Assembly (NCBI GenBank): GCA_013812995.1
Contig: JACCSL010000220.1
Span: 1-5,656 of the forward strand
Direction of reading: 5' to 3'
From: Ardenticatenales bacterium
GTDB taxonomy: Bacteria > Chloroflexota > Anaerolineae > Ardenticatenales > Ardenticatenaceae
DNA: 5,656 nt
The notes beneath the pieces were generated by a model that had not been told where the DNA came from, made no database searches, and saw only the letters and a program-made list of their open reading frames with translations. Numbering within the stretch: the first letter of the stretch is position 1; each line of letters opens with the position of its first letter. Shown piece by piece: positions 5,579-5,656 of the stretch. The position numbers and the translations under genes are program-made.

Positions 5579-5656
5579 ATGGTCAAAGAACCACTAGATT
5601 TGCCCGCAATTCGGTTAATTCCCAAAACACATTTGTTCTATGCGGAATGTCGGATA
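5579..5656 (+). CDS. Start of a second copy of the helicase-tail sequence (runs off window)
   Basis: From ATG 5579 the plus strand reads MVKEPLDLPAIRLIP then KTHLFYAECRI up to the right edge, 26 codons without a stop. The part from LIPK onward parallels the minus-strand remnant: LIPKTHLFYAECRI against LILKEHSFYAECRV, in the same codon phase. Both copies also have ATGGTCAA a few codons earlier. This copy has no stop at the position of the amber codon in the left copy. ATG 5579 has only a distant AAAGG (5557-5561), 17 nt away, so whether translation begins here is uncertain; the stretch may instead be an internal piece of a displaced helicase gene. The expected continuation is Y-T-S-G-V-G-F and the Cys motif. 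Confidence 0.4.
   Translation, partial: MVKEPLDLPAIRLIPKTHLFYAECRI
5615..5653 (+). repeat. Inverted repeat, right arm
   Basis: This is the partner of the left arm at 5386-5424, with 34 of 39 identities and an exact 19-base block at 5635-5653. The differences lie at the 5' side of the arm, and all of them preserve the codon phase, so the repeat looks like duplicated coding sequence and not like a transposon end. Confidence 0.9.

Noticed and set aside
5386..5653. The inverted repeat as ends of an insertion sequence or MITE
   Set aside because: The arms encode the same peptide in the same codon phase, no transposase lies between them, and no target-site duplication is visible. Duplicated coding sequence explains it better, though the cut at 5656 leaves this open.

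Overview
The window looks like chromosomal DNA of a moderately GC-rich bacterium, most likely a member of the Chloroflexota (Ktedonobacteria-like). This is inferred from the large protein joining a class III cyclase domain, a STAND ATPase and TPRs, and from the style of the LolD/MacB-type ABC ATPase. No rRNA or other marker gene confirms the lineage. I see no tRNA, rRNA, CRISPR array or complete insertion sequence.

Layout. Positions 1-2588 (minus strand) hold most of a very large signalling/regulatory protein whose C-terminus lies beyond the left edge: N-terminal adenylate/guanylate cyclase homology domain, STAND/NB-ARC-like ATPase, winged-helix region and at least five 40-residue TPRs. A 142-bp divergent intergenic region follows, with a sigma70-like promoter and a good ribosome binding site for the plus-strand gene. 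That gene (2731-3471) encodes a complete ABC transporter ATPase without an adjacent permease. Just downstream, 3497-4263 encodes an alpha/beta hydrolase split by a frameshift near 3770-3785. Next, 4321-4893 encodes a DUF402/FomD-like protein. The three plus-strand genes are closely spaced and could be cotranscribed from the promoter near 2671-2699, but they do not form a recognisable pathway.

The right end (4894-5656) looks decayed. It holds an unrecognised short reading frame ending at 5184. Converging on it from the minus strand is the C-terminal tail of a DUF1998-type (MrfA/YprA-like) DEAD/DEAH-box helicase, with a Cys-rich motif. At the right edge a plus-strand reading frame repeats the beginning of that tail in opposite orientation: a 39-nt imperfect inverted repeat with 34 identities, conserved in reading frame. 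The two copies therefore form a head-to-head inverted duplication, and the second copy runs off the window.

The points most worth a second look are this inverted duplication, the loss of catalytic residues in the cyclase domain and of a conserved arginine in the ATPase domain of the big regulator, and the frameshifted hydrolase. I did not find a convincing new biological system; the candidates are listed with their limits.
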